Part shown: piece after piece, positions 59,206-64,000 of the stretch
Position numbering within the stretch: position 1 is the stretch's first letter
Layout of the letters: every line of letters starts with the position of its first letter
NCBI GenBank assembly: GCA_016946835.1
Contig: JACVTC010000001.1
Span: forward strand, 354,501 to 418,500
Source: Neocallimastix lanati (nom. inval.)
Lineage: Eukaryota; Neocallimastigomycota; Neocallimastigomycetes; Neocallimastigales; Neocallimastigaceae
Direction: 5' to 3'
Length of the DNA stretch: 64,000 nucleotides
The notes under the pieces: generated by a model
Told to the model about the DNA's origin: nothing
The model's database searches: none
What the model saw: the letters and a program-made list of their open reading frames with translations, nothing else
Program-made: the position numbers and the translations under genes

Positions 59206-59740
59206 CATCACTTTTATTTTTGACAAATCGTACCTAACTATACAATGAAAAATCATCAAATATAGTTACAAAATAAATTTTACATTTTATTGTAAAATTA
59301 ATTTTCTTTAATTTATTTTTAATTAGGTCAGTATTGAAATGACTAAATCTTCTATGCCATAGATTCAAACTTGAATCATTTGTGATATCTTCAATATTAT
59401 AACAAAAATCTTCTATGCCATAGATTCAAACTTGAATCATTTGTGATATCTTCAATATTATAACAATTATCTTTTGTCGTAAATATTTCATAGACTTTAG
59501 ATTTGTTTGAATAACTTGCATATATTTTTTTTCCTTTACTATTATACAAAAAGGCACACTTTTTATTATTGTATTTATTTTTATAGAAAACTATCTTATA
59601 ATTGTCATTACTTTGATGATCAATTGATAGAAAACTTTTTTTAAAAGATGGAACGTATAGGACATTCTTTAATATTATTTTATGGTTATTTATTAATTAT
59701 GATTCAACAATATCACCATTAGCAAAATGAATATTAATAT
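59206..59740 (-). pseudogene. Ty1/copia relic (GAG-pre-integrase and integrase start)
   Basis: The minus strand reads HFANGDIVES, LKNVLYVPSFKKSFLSIDHQ and then NLWHRRFSHFNTDL, the typical copia GAG-pre-integrase signature. TIFDDFSLYS, from the start of the integrase core, follows. A deletion has joined the pre-integrase Cys region (TIKCKI) straight to the core. The catalytic D block is there, but the rest of the integrase is cut at the CBM18 pseudogene. A 61-bp direct duplication spans 59345-59466. Confidence 0.65.
59345..59466. repeat. 61-bp direct tandem duplication
   Basis: The sequence starting AAATCTTCTATGCCATAGAT is present twice in a row with no change over 61 bases. It lies inside the copia relic and shifts its frame. 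Confidence 0.85.
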
Positions 59741-60126
59741 TGATATAAAACAAATATGTGTAGTAACATATTTATATATTTAATAATAATTATTAAATAT
59801 TAAATTTATATCTTTTTGATAATAATTATTTTATTTTATTTTATTTCAATATGTATTATTATAATTATAATAATTATAATACTTTATTTCATATAAAATT
59901 TATATAGTTCTATATATTAGAATATGTAATTAAAACATTACCTATTTCTTATAAATAGATTAAATTATTTATAATAGAAATAGAGGACTCTCTTGTAAAA
60001 TTTTTAGGAATTAGAATTATTATTTTAATTGTACGAATATTATAATTTTATTAATAAAATTTACTAAACTACCATTATTTAAGACCCACTGCTTATAAAT
60101 TATTGCACATAAAAGTCCCGCATATC
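59741..60126 (+). repeat. LTR family 1, first of an adjacent pair
   Basis: The repeat starts TGATATAAAACAAATATGTG and ends after AAAAGTCCCGCATATC. The interior matches the gypsy LTRs at 31855 and 51329. Confidence 0.6.
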
Positions 60127-60134
60127 TATAATAT

Positions 60135-60518
60135 TGATATAAAACAAATATGTGTAGTAACATATTTGTATATTTAATAATAATTATTAAATATTAAATT
60201 TATATCTTTTTGATAATAATTATTTTATTTTATTTTATTTCAATATGTATTATTATAATTATAATAATTATAATACTTTATTTCATATAAAATTTATATA
60301 ATTCTATATATTAGAATATATAATTAATATATTACCTATTTCTTATAAATTAAATTATTTATATTAGAAATAGAGAACTCTCTTGTAAATTTTTAGGAAT
60401 TAGAATTATTATTTTAATTGTACGAATATTATAATTTTATTAATAAAATTTACTAAACTACCATAATTTTAAAAACCCACTGCTTATAAATTATTGCACA
60501 TAAAAGTCCCTCATATCA
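60135..60518 (+). repeat. LTR family 1, second of an adjacent pair
   Basis: This copy is nearly identical to the one 8 bp upstream and has TGATAT...ATATCA ends. No internal retrotransposon sequence lies between the two. Confidence 0.6.
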
Positions 60519-61006
60519 ATATGATGATCATGTGTATCTATTAAATTTTGAATGTGATACTTTTCGACATAATTTATGTATAGTTAACATAAATAATTGT
60601 ATAATGTTGTATAATATATGTAATATGCCACTATTTTCAACGTATATTATTATTTATTTTAGCATTAAAAAAATAAAATAAAAACTAAAAAAATAATAAA
60701 TAAAAGAATAAATAAGTTTTCTATTAAGAATTTTATTTTTATTTATTTTCATTTTATTTTATTATCATATTTTATTATTAAATATTTTAATAATAAAACC
60801 TTTCCATTTTATTTTATTTAAATAAAATAAATAAATTTTATATTTTATTATTAAATTAAATAATAAAATAAATTTTATTATAGTATTAAATATTTATTAT
60901 TAACAAAATTTAAATATTGATATTGATATTAATAAAATATATTGATATTATTAATATAAATTAAACCATATATATTCTAGTTAATTAATATTTATAAATT
61001 TAGAGC
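60519..61006. other. AT-rich stretch, nothing recognisable
   Basis: I see no open frame or defined repeat beyond AT-rich low complexity. Confidence 0.4.
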
Positions 61007-62520
61007 TTGTTTAATTCTAATAAACATTTGTACCATAAATCAATGATATCAATTTTATCACATTTTTTATCAATTAATTCGGATTCCTTTGTTTTGTATT
61101 TTTTAATTAAATTATTGATTTCATCAGTTTTTGTTAATATTCTTCTTTTTTTTTTTTTTTTTTTTCCAAACTACTTCAATTTTCCTTTTGTAATTATTGT
61201 AAGATAAATATTCATCTTTTTTTAAATGTCAGTTTTTGTTAATATTCTTCTTTTTTTTTTTTTTTTTTTTCCAAACTACTTCAATTTTCCTTTTGTAATT
61301 ATTGTAAGATAAATATTCATCTTTTTTTAAATGATAAATCAATTCATAGAAAGAATGTTTTTTTGTAAAACAATTTTTTTAAGTAATTGTTAAAAGATTC
61401 TGAAGCATTATTTGTTATGTGGTTTATATCGTTATAATAATTATTGAATATCATATATATATAAATAAATCTTATTAAAATATTCCAAAAATTTTAAAAA
61501 ATGGAAATAATTATATATTTGACATATAATTTTAATATAATTATAAATATCAAATATATATTCAGGATTTATAAAAGGAAAATTTGTAATAGCTTTATAA
61601 AACAAATAAAATTTATGATTACTTTCAACTTCATTATAACATAATTTGTTTTTTTGAACTTCTAACGATCTTTTATAATGCCATACACAATATTTAATAG
61701 TAATATTAGGAAATATTTTAATAGCAGCATTGGATATACCTTTTTCAAAATCACAATGCAAAATTTTTTGTGTAACTATAATATTATTATTATATTTACT
61801 TGAATTCTTTTTTAATTCTTCACATAACAATTCATAGGTTGCTTGTTCTTTATTATTTAATATAGATAGCGATGTAGTGTAAAAACTATTCATTTCTGGA
61901 GCATATACTCTTGGTATAAACACTTGATAACCAAATATTGGTGTAATATAAAATGTACCATCAGCAAACATATTTTCGTTGTATTTAATAAGCAATACTG
62001 TTTGGAATGGTGATTGAAAAATTATAATATTAGAATTTTTGAATATCATAAAATCTTCATCTCTTTCATTTGTTTAATATTCAGATTCATCTGGAATTTT
62101 ATTAAATTTTAATATATCAGGTGGTAGTTATTTTTTTTATATATCTTGATATTTGGGATTTAATTGAATTGTATTCAGGGCATATCAATCCAATTTCTTC
62201 AGATATTTCATTATATATATGTTTTGGATTTATAACAAATTGGATTGAGGTTTTTCTAATCTCATTTTTCATTTTATGTTTTACTATTGATACAGACGCA
62301 TCATATTCTTTTTCAGGATGAGTATGTTTATTTTCATATTTTATTAATTTATTATTATCATTTAGAATAATGTATGATTTACATTTTTTAATTGTTTTAT
62401 ATTTAGTACATTTGAATACTTTTGTATGATTCGTTATATACCATAAATTTATATTTTTTGTTTACAATGATGTGGTTTTTTTTCTTTATTAGTTTCACTT
62501 ATTTCTAATTGATCATCCAT
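61007..62520 (-). pseudogene. MULE (Mutator-like) transposase, frameshifted
   Basis: A coding trace starts at an ATG at 62520. An N-terminal FLYWCH-like zinc finger is visible in one frame (FKCTKYKTIKKCKSY followed by ENKHTHPE). After a frameshift near 62090-62130, a 202-codon open stretch (61441-62049) carries the MULE transposase core. It has FADGTFYITPIFGYQVFIP with the first catalytic Asp, then HCDFEKGISNAAIKIFPN with the second, then KYCVWHYKRSL. The C-terminal part continues past a stop as ITNNASESFNNYLKK and KRKIEVVWKKK. A 105-bp tandem duplication at 61124-61333 affects the 3' end. Terminal inverted repeats were not found. Confidence 0.7.
61124..61333. repeat. 105-bp direct tandem duplication
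   Basis: The block beginning TCAGTTTTTGTTAATATTCT at 61124 is repeated from 61229, including its poly-T tract. It duplicates the last part of the MULE coding trace. Confidence 0.8.
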
Positions 62521-63289
62521 TTATTATAAATATTTTAAATTAAAAGTTTTATTTTTTAATTTTTTTCGTTTTAATCTATTTTTTTTATCATATATTTTAC
62601 TTTATTCTTTTTTTTTTTTTTCATTTTATATTTTACTTTATTTTTTTTTTATTTTTTATTTAACTTTATTTATTTTTTTTTTTATTTTTTATTTTACTTT
62701 ATTATTTATTTTTTTTTTTACTATAAATGTTAATAAAATTATAAAAAAAAAAAAAAAAAAAAAATTTAATCCTATCTTATTCATTATTTTTACAAGCCAC
62801 ATTGTAATACATGAATAAATAATCAAACATAAAATATGTCGAAATGCAATACTCCCAATGTAAACATAATTCATGTTATGTTAAAATTTGAAAATAATTT
62901 ATCAATTTCTTTATAATAAATTCAAGTAATTATTATTTTATATTAATATTTTATATTTTATTAATTATAGTAAATTTCTAATATTATTAATATTTTATGA
63001 ATAATTTTTTATTTTATTATATTTTTAATAAATTTTTATTATATTTTTATATGAAATACTTTAAATACTTAATAGTTATTATAAAAATTTACTAATTTCT
63101 TTTATATTTTCAAGTTAACAATAATTAAATACTAATATTCAATAATTTATAACTACTTTTAAATTATAAATAAATAAAATTTATAACTAAAAACTACATA
63201 AATAAAATTTCTCCCAACAAGAGATATTCGAAACGTGAGTTATTTAATCAATATTATTATTCAATAATTTTATTCAATTGTTTAATTAT
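62521..63289. other. T-rich and AT-rich flank
   Basis: A T-rich stretch (about 62540-62730) with TTTTATTTTACTTTATT-type repeats lies directly 5' of the MULE coding trace and may belong to the element's end. The rest is AT-rich with no gene seen. Confidence 0.4.
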
Positions 63290-64000
63290 TAATTATTTAT
63301 TATTTATTATTTATTATTATTTATTATTCAATTATTTATTATTTATTATTTATTATTTATTATTTATTATTTATTATTTATTATTTATTATTTATTATTT
63401 ATTATTTATTATTTATTATTTATTATTTATTATTTATTAATAAATACTCTTTTTTATTATTATTTATTATTCAATTATTTAATTATTTATTATTTATTAT
63501 TTATTATTTATTAATAAATACTCTTTTTTATTATTATTTATTATTCAATTATTTATTATTTATTATTTATTATTTATTATTTATTATTTATTATTTATTA
63601 TTTATTATTTATTATTTATTATTTATTATTTATTATTTATTATTTATTAATAAATACTCTTTTTTATTATTATTTATTATTCAATTATTTAATTATTTAT
63701 TATTTATTATTTATTAATTAATTAATAATTGTTGAATACAAGAATTTCAAAAGAAAAAAAAAATTATTATTTATTCTTTTTATTATTATTATTTATATTT
63801 ATTATTTATTTATTATTATTCAATTATTTATTATTTATTATTTATTATTTAATTTATTTAATATGTAATTAATAATTGTTGAATACAAGAATTTCGAAAG
63901 AAAAAAAAAAATTTATTATTTATTATTTATTATTTATTATTATTTATTATTTAATTAATAATTGTTAAATATAAGAATTTCTAATAATAAAAAAAAAAAA
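63290..64000. repeat. TTATTTA heptanucleotide satellite with higher-order repeats
   Basis: Long runs of a 7-bp unit (TTATTTA or its rotations) are interspersed with a recurring TAATAAATACTCTTTTTTAT block (near 63438, 63522 and 63648). A second recurring block, TTGTTGAATACAAGAATTTC, lies near 63729 and 63878 with a variant near 63963. The spacing of the first block (about 84 and 126 bp) is a multiple of seven. Confidence 0.75.

Noticed and set aside
1-64000. tRNA, rRNA or other structured RNA genes
   Set aside because: I looked for GC-rich cloverleaf-like or rRNA-like segments. The only GC-richer segments are the fragments at 13068, 35165 and 55917 and the retroelement coding pieces.

Overview
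This is a very AT-rich eukaryotic window full of poly-A/T runs and (TA)n or ATT/AAT microsatellites. It has spliceosomal GT-AG introns and coding capacity for leucine-rich repeats (LRRs) plus hevein-type (CBM18) chitin-binding domains. The base composition, the CBM18 expansion, the Thr/Ser/Lys linkers and the retroelement-rich intergenic DNA fit best with an early-diverging anaerobic gut fungus (Neocallimastigomycota). That assignment is an inference. I saw no rRNA, tRNA, CRISPR array or bacterial operon.

The core is one secreted-protein gene family on the minus strand, present as several copies. The intact reference copy (copy III, 38972-49797) resolves by hand into 37 exons and 1407 codons, and all 36 introns lie in phase 2. 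Exon 1 encodes a signal peptide and an LRR N-cap. Exons 2-22 each encode one LRR. Exon 23 encodes an LRR C-cap, one CBM18 and a second N-cap. Exons 24-36 each encode one LRR. Exon 37 encodes a second C-cap, a Thr/Ser/Lys linker and four CBM18 domains. Copy II (16876-27698) is almost identical but carries three one-base frameshifts. Copy I (2474-8208) keeps only the first LRR module, has lost one splice donor and ends at a LINE fragment. A fourth, decayed copy survives only as chitin-binding pseudogene sequence (58779-59205). An orphan duplicate of the first three exons lies at 29564-30322.

Layout: 1-2473 holds LINE debris. 2474-8208 is gene copy I. 8209-8940 is its conserved upstream region. 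9324-10332 is an LTR element with a stop-riddled gag. 10333-10805 holds LTR pieces. 10850-16090 is retroelement unit 1 (Ty3/gypsy pol pieces, a LINE fragment, a solo LTR, a GC-richer unidentified insert, LINE A and nested LINE B). 16876-27698 is gene copy II, followed by its upstream DNA and the orphan 5' end. 31855-38190 is retroelement unit 2. 38972-49797 is gene copy III. 51329-58410 is retroelement unit 3. 58779-60518 holds the gene-copy-IV pseudogene, a Ty1/copia relic and two adjacent LTRs. 61007-62520 is a broken MULE transposase with a FLYWCH-like zinc finger. 63290-64000 is a heptanucleotide satellite.

The gene and the retroelement cluster form one unit that has been tandemly duplicated with a period of about 22 kb. 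Shared nested insertions and a shared deletion order the events: units 1 and 2 share a LINE B insertion and a 1.26-kb deletion that unit 3 lacks. The most interesting candidate system is the array of secreted LRR-plus-chitin-binding proteins built from frame-symmetric single-LRR exons. Such cassettes can be gained, lost or skipped without breaking the reading frame.
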